DNA from: Taudactylus pleione
Taxonomy: Eukaryota; Chordata; Amphibia; Anura; Myobatrachidae
Length of the DNA stretch: 64,000 nucleotides
Reading direction: 5' to 3'
NCBI GenBank assembly: GCA_031769625.1
Contig: JAUIMM010000601.1
Location: forward strand, 5,914,001 to 5,978,000
In this document: in pieces, positions 35,696 through 46,271 of the stretch
Layout of the letters: each line of letters begins with the position of its first letter
How positions within the stretch are numbered: position 1 is the stretch's first letter
Notes under the pieces: generated by a model
Seen by the model: only the letters and a program-made list of their open reading frames with translations
The model's database searches: none
What the model was told of the DNA's origin: nothing
Program-made: the position numbers and the translations under genes

Positions 35696-35931
35696 CTAGA
35701 GTGCAAATGATTTGGTGGTGCCTAAAACACTGAGGGGTATGTTTTTTAAAGGTAAATTTTAATACATTTTACATTTTCCTAAATCAATGTTGTGTTTCTG
35801 GGGCTAAATCACACATTTACTAACAGATAATTTTAGATTTTTTTTTTTTAAGTATTAGTAAGTGTGTGGCTTAGCCCCAGAAACAGATAATCAATTTACA
35901 TTTATTTAAAATCGATTATAATCGTTTAAAG
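35696..35931. repeat. Imperfect palindrome around TTTACTAACAGATAATT
   Basis: TGTTTCTGGGGCTAAATCAC and its inverse (GTGTGTGGCTTAGCCCCAGA) flank a T-rich centre at 35830-35850. It may be another small MITE (about 35735-35900); the ends are not defined. Confidence 0.6.
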
Positions 35932-36102
35932 TAGGGGTGAGCGGGTTCGGTTTTACTCGGATTTACTCGGATCTTTAAACGGCATTTTATTGGCTATCGC
36001 CTATCATGTGTTTTGGATAGCCAATATAATAAATCCGAATTTGCGGTAAAGTGGCGATAAGAACCGAGTAAATCCGAGTAAAACCGAGCCTGCACATCCC
36101 TA
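35932..36102. mobile_element. hAT-like MITE, GAGCGGGTTCGG type
   Basis: Ends are TAGGGGTGAGCGGGTTCGG and, inverted, TAGGGATGTGCAGGCTCGG. The 8-bp flanks GTTTAAAG are identical (35924-35931 and 36103-36110). Internal arms repeat ACTCGGATTTACTCGG and its inverse. It is 171 bp long. Confidence 0.92.
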
Positions 36103-36110
36103 GTTTAAAG

Positions 36111-36804
36111 TCAACCTGTAGTAAAGATACCCCTGAATGTTGGACACAATGTCACTCATGCAGTGATTTTAATGCCCCTGGGATGCAAATAGAACTCCAA
36201 TCCTTGATATTAAAGATAATCAGCTCTCAGCTTTTTACATTTGAAATTACGGTATGGTTGTGGTGCCTGGCAGTAATGTCATAGTCGAGCACCACACTGT
36301 CCATCTGTGGTGATGTGGATATCAGCCAACTTCATGCCTGCCATGGTAATAAGCGGCGGAAGTGGGCATAGAGTTGTGTCCAAATACACCTATCTTCAAA
36401 TCATCAAAATAGCCGTTTCACCCAACACGGACTTTGCGACTTAGTCGCGCCCAACATCCCATCAGAGACTTTTTCTCACAATATGCATCCTATTCAAATC
36501 ACTAATGCGATAAAAGTCCAATGCAGCGGTACATTAAATACTGACGCTGGCATTTCATGTAGCTTCTGTGTGTGACTCTGTCGCTAATCTGGGTAAAATG
36601 ACAAAAGACAGATAAGAGTGACCCATGACATACCTTGCGCCATGTTTTGTTATGCATAATCTTACATCAATTCCTTTGTAACAATAGTACTAAGCTATTG
36701 TGCCTAGTACACTGTAAGCAACTTTTATGCAGCTATGATGTGAATAAGACGCAGAATTCAGGAAAAAGATGAAAGTATAAGAATTGCTGCTTGTGGCAGG
36801 TGTC
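36111..36804. other. Stretch without recognised gene
   Basis: Mixed AT-rich sequence. A short conserved-looking open frame was not found and nothing is assignable before the Harbinger element. Confidence 0.45.
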
Positions 36805-38207
36805 TAATACCCCTTTCAGACATACAACCCGGGAAATTTCCTGCTCAGACCCGGGAATTTCTCCAGTGCAAAATCCCGGGTATTTGATCAAGACCCCCCT
36901 TTCACACTACAGTGTCTACCCGGGAAATTCCCGGGTAGACCCCTTTCAGACAAGAGCAGGGTTTTTTAGAGTTTTACATAGAAAAACAGAGTTTTGTCAT
37001 TAAAAGTGGACGTTATGCTGGCACACATTAATGAGGTCATGCAAAGGTGGGGATGTGGTATAAGGGGACTGTGAGTTATATTGTTATTGAAACAAGTACA
37101 AAGACTTAATATTTGAAAGGTTCAAAAAATCTTTTATTTTAATAAAGGCCTTTGTTTTGCATACAAAGTTTGAAAGCCTTACTTCCATATTTCTTACAAA
37201 ATACAACACAATTCAAAACCAAACAATAGTATCAAAAAAAATAACAGTAAAGTGCACATTTACTTCAGAACATTGTTAAGTGCGCATATAGCTATGAGGC
37301 ATTAAACAAGCCTTTAAAATAAAAAAAATAGGACCATAATTTTTTTGGTAGATCCTTGTTTACACCAACTCAATATCCTATGACAAAAGCAGTAACCATA
37401 ATATTTTCAACATCGTCATATGAAATATGTCTAGTTAACATCACTAGATATATTTGATCACCACATTTAAATATTTCTGTAAACTGTAAACTCTGGGTTT
37501 TTGTCAGGAGTAAGTTCCTGTGACAGAGTATTAGCTGGCAAAGTATCTTTAAATTGACCTTCAAGTATATTATCTACATTTTAATCTGTAAATGTTGAGG
37601 ATGACTGAGGTGTTTGCGGATGCTTGGATATATGGGATGTAGTTTGGCCAAATGCTTGGGGGGACTTTACTTGTTGTGCATACTGGGATGTTTGGTTAAA
37701 TGCTGGGGGGGACTTTACTTGTTGCGCATACTGGGATGTTTGGCCAAATGCTGGGGGGGGGGGGCTTTGCTTGTTGAGCATACTTGTATGTAGTTTGCCC
37801 AAATGCTGTGGGGAAATTAGCGTGCTGGTCATACTGTGATGTATGCTCAAATGAGGTGGGAGACTGAGGTTGCTGCACATACTGGGATTGTTCCCCAAAT
37901 CAGTTTGGATAATTAGCTTGTTGCCCAAAATGGGTGGGTGGTGGAAAATGTTTTGGTTTGTAGTGGATTGTGCTCAAGATTTGAGTAAAAAATTTGCGGT
38001 TATCGCGACTAAGCCTTTCCTGCATAGCCATCATTTCCTTTAGCAAATTACTCAGCATTTCTCTCTCATTGGCCATGAACCGCTGCAGTCTGGCATCCTC
38101 TTGTGTCTGCCACTCCGAATCTAGGTCGCGTAGTTGTTCACAAAGAATATTTGTCATGGCTTTGGTAGCAACATCAATTTTGCTCTTCTTCTTTTTATGT
38201 CTTGGCA

Positions 38208-38648
38208 CTGTGAAAACTGAAAGTAAAAGAGAGAAAACATTGAGCAACACATGTAAAAAATATTTCAAACACAAAACAATAAATGGTCCCAATTTAAAAA
38301 GCAGCACGTCTGTTTGCATGCGGTGCCCATCCTCCACTACAAGATAAACGCAGAAACAATACTATATGCTAGAAATTTAATTACAACATTACATAGATCA
38401 GTGGTTCTCAAACTCGGTCCTCAGGCCCCCACACAGGTCGCTTTTTCCAGGTCACCCAGTAGGTGCACAGGTGTGTTCATTACTCACTGACACATTTTAA
38501 AAGATCCACAGGTAGAGCTAATTATTTCACTTGTAATTCTGTGAGGAGACCTGGAAAACATGCACTGTTTGGGGTCCTGAGGACCGAGTTTGAGAACCTG
38601 TGACGTAGATTAATGCAGCAGAACATAAGTTATTTGATTTAAACTTAC
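38208..38648 (-). other. Intron between the two Myb-like coding exons
   Basis: On the minus strand it starts GTAAGT (38648-38643) and ends in a TTTTACTTTCAG...TTTTCACAG acceptor region (38208-38225). It hosts the 204-bp hAT MITE at 38399-38602, which leaves both splice sites untouched. Confidence 0.75.
38399..38602. mobile_element. hAT-like MITE, GGTTCTCAAACTCGGTCCTC type
   Basis: Ends are CAGTGGTTCTCAAACTCGGT and, inverted, CACAGGTTCTCAAACTCGGT. The 8-bp flanks are ACATAGAT and ACGTAGAT (one mismatch; 38391-38398 and 38603-38610). It is inserted in the Harbinger intron, so it is younger than the Harbinger element. Confidence 0.92.
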
Positions 38649-39196
38649 TGTTACTGCGTAGGGTGGGCTTGTCTCCCTGGGTCTGTGGCTCAGACTCAGA
38701 ATCTTGCCTTTGCGTTGGAGAGATCACATCTGTGCCAGTGCTTGGTTCAGTGATGATGGCATTAGATGAGTCCTCATCTGCATCATCAAATAGGACCTGC
38801 GATAATGCCGGGCTCTGCTGGCTGCTCTCAGGAGTTGTTGCAGACAGTGTGCCAGCATCACTTGAAGAAGATAGAGCAATGGGGTTGCATAGTGCTGTAT
38901 GCCCAAAAGCCGAAGTGCATAAATCGTATAAGGCCCACTCCATCCTTCCCACACCACTGCAATTACGATTGTGGTCATGGACCTTTGTGTATTGTTTCTT
39001 TAGGCTCTTCAGCTTATTAAGGACTTGCTGCTGTGTCTTCACAATACCCCGGCTGGCCAGGATTTTGGCAATGTTGCAATAGATCATGGCATCTTTAACA
39101 GTGCCTGTGATTTGAGCTTTTATTTCCTCCTCTCCCCTCACATGTAAGAGCTCACGGACCTCCTCGTCCTTCCAATGTGCCATGATCACCAACCAC

Positions 39197-39447
39197 CTGT
39201 ACACAACAAAAATAAAGATTACCGCACTAAAAAAAACCCAGAAAATTTAGATAAAAAATAATAAATAAATAAGAAAATGAATAAAAAATAAATCTCTTGT
39301 TAGGTAATAAAGTTTTCAGTATTTTAAAATAGATGCCATATATAATAAGAAACAAGCTCTTTTAATAAGGTAATAAAAAACAGTAATTTACATAGTAAAA
39401 CACTATGACATAAATAATAACATTAGATGCTAAATATGTTTACACAC
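39197..39447 (-). other. Likely 5' untranslated intron of the Myb-like gene
   Basis: On the minus strand the sequence GTGCCAG|GTGTGTAA (39448/39447) is a good donor, and TTTTTGTTGTGTACAG|GTGG (39197/39196) a good acceptor, thirteen bases before the ATG. A first exon near 39448-39545 has no long frame of its own that matches a known protein. Confidence 0.55.
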
Positions 39448-39571
39448 CTGGCACCACTCTCCAAACACCTGGTACAAGTTCACCTCGTAGTGTTGCGGGC
39501 CTATCTGCAACTGTTGCAGCACCAAATCTGCCTTGTAGCACTGCACAGGCTTCTTAGCGCTATGTTTACCG

Positions 39572-39577
39572 TTTATA
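39572..39577 (-). promoter_or_regulatory. TATA box candidate of the Harbinger gene
   Basis: TATAAA on the minus strand, about 120 bp ahead of the proposed donor at 39448. The sequence is inside the element, on the correct strand, and upstream of the only gene. Confidence 0.45.
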
Positions 39578-39888
39578 TGGCGTCTGCCCTCCACTGTCCG
39601 GCTGTTGCTGATGACCTCATCAACAGGCAGCAACGTCTGGCCAATCAGGAGCTATTTGGTGAAGCCCGGGAGTAAATTCCCGGGTAGCACCATTCAGACA
39701 GAAGCAGGGTAATTTCCCGGGACTTAAGTCCCGGGAAAAACCCTGGTCGATTGCAGGGGCGGCTACCCGGGAACGGGTACCCGGGAAAGGTGCCGGGTAG
39801 GCACCTTTCAGACAGACGAGGCTACCTGGGAATTTGGCTAAGGCAGGCCAAATTCCCGGGAATCTCGACAAGTCTGAAAGGGGTATAA

Positions 39889-41845
39889 ATCACGCCAAAC
39901 ATCTCGCGCCATATTGCATAAAAACCTAGGTGAATGAGGACACATCTGTAGGTTGCTGCTGTCACTTCTCTACCACCCTATAGCAATGTACAGTAAACTG
40001 TATAAATGACAGAGGCCTGACTAGTATTGTGTCTGCAATTGCAGTCCCTCATGACATGAATTAATAAACCATGATCTGTTTGTAAATAGTGGTTTGTGTA
40101 TTGTTTTTGTCTTAACATAGTGGAGAAACTTGTATTTAAATGGGAACCATGTAAACTTGCACATTTCAGGGATATGAAGAATAAGGTATGAAGTGTTGGA
40201 GACTTACTTTATTTATATAGAAAAAAGCATGTTCCAAAGGATTATTACTGAAACAAGGTACTGGTAATCACCTAGGGGCTGATGTATCAACCGTTTGTTT
40301 TTTTATTTTGCAATTTCTTCACAATATTTAAGTACAGCTTGAAGTATCAATGTTGTAACACAGGAGCTATTGCATGTATCTCCTACTTATGTTAACATTG
40401 GCTGTTTAGTGCATAATACTGTATTGCCGGTACGATAGAACATAATAGTACTGGCAATGTTATAGGCCGGGAGTAGCGCTGGCCAGCATCCGCACATGCA
40501 CGGAGGTGTATTTTGTGCGAAAAACAGTGAATAGTGATTTGCAGGGAGAGAGCTTTCTCGCAATGTTGATACATTCTGGTTATAATTCCTAAATTCGCAA
40601 TGTGAATTTAGGTGAAATTATCACACTACATTCCACATTTGAAATGTGTATTGTAGTAAATAGGGACCTGAACCATGAACTTTTTAAATACATTGCTAAA
40701 AAATTATCTCTTATTATCGCAATTTGAGACGAGAGGACAACTTTACTGTCTAAAAGCTCAATAATTGATACCTTTCACCCCTAAAGTTACAAGCTAATGA
40801 ATTATGTAGTAGAGTTACTTCCGCACAATGGACAAGCCTTCAGGTGCTTTTTTTATTCATTTCTGAAGTTCTGATTTCTTTCTCTTACAGAACTACTGTA
40901 GTTATAAAAAAAGGTGTCAGTATGGTGTAATGTTGAATCAGAAAAAAACTCTGTTAATATGTATTTTTCAAATGCAATTTTATCTTTACAGCACTTACTT
41001 TGTATGTGATTGGGGTGCTTATCAGGGACTCCACTTGGACGTACTAGAAATGGTATTACACCAATTTTCTTATGAACTGCTGTGTATAAATAAATCCAGC
41101 CCTTGGCTATATTATGTACATACAATACATACATTTAATAATATGAGATCGGTATGATTTGTCAGATAGTCATGATGTAGACTACATGTCAACAAGTACT
41201 CCATGTCGACACCTAACCCTAAAGCTAACCCCGCTAACCCTAAAATTTGTACTGTTGACAGAAATGTCATATGTGACATTTTAACCAGGTGTTGACATGC
41301 AGCATGTCAGCATTTTAACCATGTAGACATAGTAAAATTCTACATTGTGGCATCTACCTTATACCTGTCTGTATAGGTATTGTCAATATAATGACTGCAT
41401 ACCATGTAACATGTACACTTGTACAGTATTGCTGTGTGAAAGTGAATTCCATAGAAGCTGCTTAGAAATTGCCTGCTGCGTACGTCACAATTTCCCCTTT
41501 TCTACTTTAACTTTTTACGATGTGAAACACCAGCTGGATTCTCCCTTTTGCACTTTGGTCCTTTTACTTTGCTTCTACGATCCGTAGTAGGAGGCTGAAG
41601 TTAGTGAACATTTTGTGAAAGTGAATTGACAAGAGAATATATGTTATGGAGTGGCTGTGACATGCCTATGAATGGGAGTCATTATTAAAGGATGGCTTAA
41701 ACCTTGCTTTCCGCATGCCTGCAGACTGGCTCGTCTCTACAAAAACCTTGAGCCCCCACTGTTACACTCTCATGCTCTCAAATTTCAGATCCATCCCCCC
41801 ATGCAGTGCTAGAGGAGTCCCTGATCCAGGCAGGGCAGTTAGTAG
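39889..41845. other. Region upstream of the galactosyltransferase exon
   Basis: There is no second gene. A repeat-like piece with TGTAGTAAATAGGGACC ends at about 40670. 41160-41345 is a dispersed repeat with CTAACCCTAAAGCTAACCCC and a TGTTGACATGCAGCATGTCA palindrome, related in style to 58240-58640. 41640-41875 is the probable promoter and 5' untranslated part; no clear TATA box is visible. Confidence 0.5.
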
Positions 41846-41875
41846 TATGTGGATGGTCGGCCAGCTGCATGTAAC

Positions 41876-42111
41876 ATGGCTGCAGGCAGGGCTGGCTGTA
41901 CGTCCTCGCTGCTGCTGTTGCTGTGTTACATATCCTTTATATTTGCGGCAGGAGAGGAGCTGACTATTGAAGATGAAATTCTTCCTGAATCCTCCTTGCA
42001 AAAACCCAGTGTCCTGATTGTCATCATAGCGAGGAACGCTGGGCACACGCTCCCTTACTTCCTGCACTGCATCGATAAACTGGATTATCCCAAAAACAGG
42101 ATCGCTATCTG
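41876..42111 (+). CDS. COLGALT2: Procollagen galactosyltransferase, first coding exon
   Basis: The enzyme works in the endoplasmic reticulum, adding galactose to hydroxylysine of collagens. The ATG at 41876 has A at -3 and G at +4. Residues 1-26 form a signal peptide (hydrophobic SLLLLLCYISFIFAA, likely cleaved near AAG). Residues 27-40 are acidic and variable. Residues 44-79 match the start of the GT25 glycosyltransferase domain: VLIVIIARNAGHTLPYFL and LDYPKNRIAIW. Human COLGALT2 as I recall it is closer in the last block (LDYPK.RMAIW) than COLGALT1. The exon ends at 42111 inside the Trp codon, before GTAAAA, phase 2. No further exon is found in the window. COLGALT1 or CERCAM are less likely alternatives. 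Confidence 0.85.
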
Positions 42112-42117
42112 GTAAAA
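42112..42117 (+). promoter_or_regulatory. Splice donor of the galactosyltransferase exon 1
   Basis: The sequence CTG|GTAAAA splits the Trp codon after TG. Read through without splicing, the frame stops at once (TAA at 42113), which supports a real donor here. Confidence 0.8.
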
Positions 42118-42848
42118 TAATCTATGTGCTAAAAACATACAACATTTCCCTCTTGTCAATCCCAGCTTCCATATAGATATGTACTGTTTAGTTCTGTTCG
42201 TTGTGATTTTTATGCTATTATGTGTCACGTTAGGGAATTGTTCCACTTCCATCAGTCATCTTTATGGAACTGTATACATCATTCTTCTAACTGCGTGCAA
42301 GATATACTGTAGTACCAATGGCATAACCTTTATTAATAGTGTTGTTGTTTATTTAATATTGGCATTTGGTATTAGAGTTGTTAGCAGACATTTATCATGT
42401 TACCTATGCTATTTGTTGTAAGCCAGTTACTGAAGGTTACTTTCTCTGTTGATCACCAATAGAAATTCAGGTGATACTTATTGTTTGTTGTGAGGTGTGT
42501 TTTTCAGTATTATATACCATTTTATCTGATAATACTAACTTGCCATATAGAGGCAATGAGAAGTGGTACCTGTAATTAATGCCATCCCACTTAAAGGTAA
42601 GCTGTAGATTGTGCTGAAGCCTACGACAGTTTCTCTTTTATATATATGGTGTTTGTGGTTCATATAAATCCGATGTATACGTTTCATTCAAAATATAAAA
42701 AAGCAAATTGTCTACAGATGTAATATTAACTGATTGTCCATAAATATATACGTTTATTAAAGTGGATTATTACATCTAATGTATTGTGAGAGTGACTTGC
42801 TTTGCGCTTTGCAGTAATGACTGCTGATGAGGAGCTAGTGATGTATTA
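42118..42848 (+). other. Start of inferred intron 1
   Basis: AT-rich sequence with no exon-like frame matching the galactosyltransferase family. If the gene is intact, the intron extends beyond 64000. Confidence 0.55.
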
Positions 42849-43675
42849 GGGGGTCTATTCAGCAATAGTGACGTTGTTGCCCAGAATATTATCGGGCAAC
42901 ATCGTCACGATTATTTATCAGTTATAAATATGTAAGGCTGCTGTTCAGCATTATTTTGAGTAGGGACAGCGGTTGCGGTAACACGCTGTCCCGCCGATGT
43001 TACAGAAGACATTGTTTTCGGTTTCCGAAAACAATACCTTCTGTTACTGCTACTGCGCATGTTCAGTCATGTGCTTCCGAACAGTCTCCATCCCTGCTTT
43101 GAGATGACCGCCGACGGCTAAATGCATCTCTAGCCTGTCCAAAGTATATTTATGTGCTTTTATATTTAACATTTGTATATAAATGTTTAATACAATAGCA
43201 CATAAATATACATGTATACGGGCTAATATAAAACCTGTGTACACGTCAATCAATTTTGGCAGGTTTAACAGGCTGTAGAGTGACTTACCTGTCGGTGATC
43301 ACTGGAAACCAGGGATGGAGACTGGGCGGAGTTACACAATGCTGCAGGGACTTATGGGAAAATTTCCCTCTGTCCCTGCAGTTTTTGGGGAATTTAATGT
43401 AATTTCTTCATATATCGCCATTCTGAGATGACATTATATAAAGTAATGATTTTTCGATTAATTTAACGCTATTTGCTTTGCTGAATAGCGAAAAGCGTTA
43501 AAGCACTATAGAGATAAATGGCTGATCCCTACAGTGCGGTACTATGCCAGCTGGGAATTAATGGAGAAGATACTTGCGTTATCTTCTCCATTAAATCATT
43601 GCGGAATAGGGTAAATAGCGTAAATTATGATTTCCAAATTTTTTATGTAAAAAAAATCATTGTTGAATAGACCCC
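42849..43675. mobile_element. Long Harbinger-type MITE with hairpins
   Basis: Ends are GGGGTCTATTCAGCAATAG-like and, inverted, GGGGTCTATTCAACAATG; TTA flanks both sides (42846-42848 and 43676-43678). Separate internal hairpins include GTTGCCCAGAATATTATCGGGCAAC (42875-42900), ATTGTTTTCGG with its inverse (43011-43035), TTTATGTGC with GCACATAAA (43149-43205), CTGCAGGGACTTATGGG with inverse (43342-43381), TTAACGCTATT with AATAGCGAAAAGCGTTAA, and AATGGAGAAGATA with TATCTTCTCCATT. There is no coding capacity. Confidence 0.82.
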
Positions 43676-43857
43676 TTATTAGGATATCTACGTTAATGTA
43701 GCAGTTTACAATTATGTAAGCAGCAAAAACTCCATACAATGCCAGACCTACATTAATAAAAAGTAGATATAGTTTCTTTATATTACAAAGTGCTGCAATA
43801 CGCTCAAGTAATTCTCATTCTAAGCTTAGACAGGCTCAATTTTATTACTAGTTATTT

Positions 43858-44580
43858 ATATATTATTATTATTATTAATAATAATAATAATAATAATAAT
43901 ATAGCACACATATTCCGCAGCCCTTTACAGAGAATATTTCAGTCATTCACATCAGTCCCTGCCCCAGTGAAGCTTACAATCGATGGGGCTAATTCAGCAT
44001 TGCATATATGTGCAATGCCAAACGCAGACTCCGAATTATTGGGAATCTGAGCGTGTGCAGGACCCGTTCTGTGAATGTGCAGAATGGGTCCTGTGTGATC
44101 AAATGCAGCCCTTGCTATGCCTGTGCCTGATTGATAGGCAGAGGCATTTAAGGGGAGGTGCGAGGGTGAAGGCGAGGATTGCTGCCATTCCCTGAAATGG
44201 GGCGTGACTACCCCGTTTTCTGGGAGTGGCAAGTACAGGTGCTGCATCTATGGACGCAGTTTCCTGGTCTCACAAGCCGGCCATCCTGAGTAAGCTAAGG
44301 CTTACTCAACTGGCTGGCAGCCCGGCACCGTCCATCATCGCGTCCTAAGCTAAATCACCCATATGTTCCTTATGATTACATGGACTCACATACACACCAA
44401 TTAACCTACCAGTACTGTATATTTTTAGAGTATGGGAGACACCTGGAGAACTCTGAGAAAACCCATGCAGACACAGGGAGAACATACAAACTCCACACAG
44501 TCAGGGCCTTGGTGGGAATCAAACCCAAGACCTCAGTGCTGGAGCAGTAATGCTAACCATTACGCCAACTGTGCTGCCCA
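43858..44580 (-). mobile_element. tRNA-headed SINE, copy 1, interrupted
   Basis: On the minus strand the head reads GGCAGCACAGTTGGCGTAATG and has an A-box-like GGCGTAATGGTTAGCA and a B-box-like GGTTTGATTCC, as in polymerase III promoters of tRNA-derived SINEs. The body has CTGTGTGGAGTTTGTATGTT. The tail is an ATT/AAT microsatellite at 43858-43905. A MITE-like insert (43985-44354) splits the body. Confidence 0.78.
43985..44354. mobile_element. MITE-like insert in SINE copy 1
   Basis: It opens GGGGCTAATTCAGCATTGCA and closes CCTAAGCTAAATCACCC, an imperfect inverse. SINE copy 2 has no counterpart to this segment, which shows it is an insertion. The termini are of the CTRATTCAG type shared by the Harbinger-like MITEs here. 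Confidence 0.65.
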
Positions 44581-45240
44581 AAAAGCTTCACCGTGCACAG
44601 TCATGTTTAAAGTAATTTGTGATTTCATCTGACATGTCAAGTCAAATGATTAATGCATTGCATCATATTCATTGAATACTAAATCTTTGTGCATTACATT
44701 TAGGGTTAGATGTTGCTGCATAAACATTGTGCCTGTTTATACCGTACATTTATCCCTCACCTCTCCCTAGAATATGAACTATAAATAAAATATTTACCAT
44801 AACCCACTGAGCGCGCAATGTCATGATGTTCTCACGCGCATGAGGTCATGACGTTGCGCGCAAGCCATCATGAAGTTGCACCCATGATGTCATTATATTG
44901 TGCAGAAGGGGCGTGACCTGCTGCTTCTGTAAGTGCAGCTCTGGCCGGGCATCCTGAGGACAGGGTGCTCGTCTGGAGCGTCCACAGGACCTGCAGCAGC
45001 AATCCAAACTGCAGGGTGCTACTCCAGGCACCCTGATAGCCAGGTGCAATGGCTGGGGTGGACGGTGCCACCCACAGAGCCTCTGTGCTATGGCACCGGT
45101 CGCCCACAGCTAGTCATGGCACTGATAAATACTGTATATTATTTGCATTATTTCTCATCCTTCTCTTTGATGACATTGACATTCGTTGCATATTGTCAGT
45201 GACAAGTTTATCTAGTTGTTTTCAAAAGATGGGTAGATTC
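44581..45240. other. Stretch between the SINE copies
   Basis: A GC-rich patch (44805-45110) with a TGAGCGCGCAATGTCATGAT / ATGAGGTCATGACGTTGCGC inverted pair may be another MITE. No exon is seen. Confidence 0.45.
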
Positions 45241-45497
45241 CATTATTTATTTATTACCAGTTATTTATATAGTGCACACATATTCTGCAGTGCTTTACAG
45301 GAAATATTTGGCCATTCACATCAGAGCTTACAAGCTATATTCCCTTTCACATGTACACACAGTAGGGTGGGAGGAAAACCACACAAGCACAGGAAGAATA
45401 TACAAACTCCACACAGTTAGGGCCATAGTGGGAATCAAACCCACGACCTTAGTGCTGTCTGGTAGTAATGCTAACCATTACACCATCTGTGCTGCCA
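45241..45497 (-). mobile_element. tRNA-headed SINE, copy 2
   Basis: Minus-strand head GGCAGCACAGATGGTGTAAT with A-box-like TGGTGTAATGGTTAGCA and B-box-like GGTTTGATTCCC. The body matches copy 1 (GTGGAGTTTGTATATTCTTC; TGCAGAATATGTGTGCACTA). The tail is ATAAATAACTGGTAATAAAT. It is uninterrupted and so shows the shape of copy 1 before its insertion. Confidence 0.82.
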
Positions 45498-46271
45498 TTA
45501 TGACACATTGTAAGGAAAATTATTGCAACAGTTCTGCACAGTTTCTGTTCTCAATCTGCAGTCAACAAGACTCATTTCTATATATGTAATAATGACAGCT
45601 TCACTTCAATAATGTTTTCTCAATTCAAAACTTTTTATAAGTGTAACATTTTTGCCTTATTTAATGGGATTGATTTTTTATAATTAACACTTATTTTGCG
45701 TTAAATTGGGACAAGTGACATCATATAAGCCTGAATATTTACTTTAAGCAAAATGAGGCAGTCCTGTACTTCATAGATTTACATCTTAAAAGAACAAAAA
45801 GAATTGAAGCAGTTGTACGTGTTAATGATGGCATGTACTGTGATATATACTGTGCAATATCTATCTCTAACTCCATAGGACAGACAGTGCAACTAGCATT
45901 GGATGGCATAGTGAAAATTAATGTGCCTTTCTCTCTATTGTACCCACTATTGGCCCAATACATTTATGGTCATGCTCAAAGTGAATAAAAACAGGTGGTT
46001 TTGTGCATACGAAAAAGTGCAGGGTGCAGTAGTCAGGATAAAGCACTGCCTCTTGTGACTCCTCTTCATTGAGTAGATGGTCATAATCTGCTTGGCCTTC
46101 ACTTAGGTCACTGGTTTTGGCTGGATCTTATACTTGTACAATTTGTAACTTCATGTACAATTTTTTGCACCGTACTATGAGGATGATCTATTAAGCCTAT
46201 TTTTTACTAATTAGCCCTACAGTCTGGAGTTTATTCTCAATGGGGTCTGCGGTCTGGCCCCACTGTACTAA
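45498..46271. other. AT-rich intronic stretch
   Basis: No repeat with clear ends and no exon-like frame. Confidence 0.5.

Larger units (their letters stand above)
37900..39183 (-). pseudogene. Harbinger Myb/SANT-like DNA-binding protein, interrupted
   Basis: In this family the protein binds element ends and helps bring the nuclease to the nucleus. The ATG at 39183-39181 opens MAHWKDEEVRELL. Residues 1-90 form a trihelix/Myb-like domain (W, then LASRGIVKTQQQVLNKLKSL). Coding exon A runs 39183-38649 to a GTAAGT donor; exon B starts after CAG at 38207 (PRHKKKKSK, a basic nuclear-signal-like patch) with a helical segment (LQRFMANEREMLSNLLKEMM). The joined phases agree and give about 280 residues to a TGA at 37902-37900. 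Beyond this stop the frame continues as FGQTSQYAQQ-like repeats to ~37580 with a shift in a C run, so the true C-terminus was longer. Confidence 0.88.
36808..39885 (-). mobile_element. Harbinger element with a Myb-like gene
   Basis: The element has a perfect 14-bp terminal inverted repeat, TACCCCTTTCAGAC, flanked by TAA on both sides (36805-36807 and 39886-39888), typical of PIF/Harbinger. Next to both ends are repeated ACCCGGGAAATT/AATTCCCGGGTA motifs, likely binding sites. Autonomous Harbingers usually carry two genes, a DDE nuclease and a Myb/SANT-like protein. Only the second is found here, on the minus strand, with a TATA box and a non-coding first exon. A younger hAT MITE sits in its intron. 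Confidence 0.93.

Noticed and set aside
39430..39675. Possible start of the missing Harbinger nuclease, from open frames on both strands.
   Set aside because: Neither frame resembles the nuclease N-terminus or its catalytic motifs. A non-coding leader exon explains the position better.
41849..41875. Upstream in-frame extension of the galactosyltransferase exon by nine codons, from GTG.
   Set aside because: GTG is not a usual start in vertebrates. The ATG at 41876 has good context and is followed directly by a signal peptide.
44432..44632. Short open frame with conserved-looking residues near 44432-44632 and again near 45272-45589.
   Set aside because: Both lie in the SINE body and are similar to each other only because the SINE copies are.
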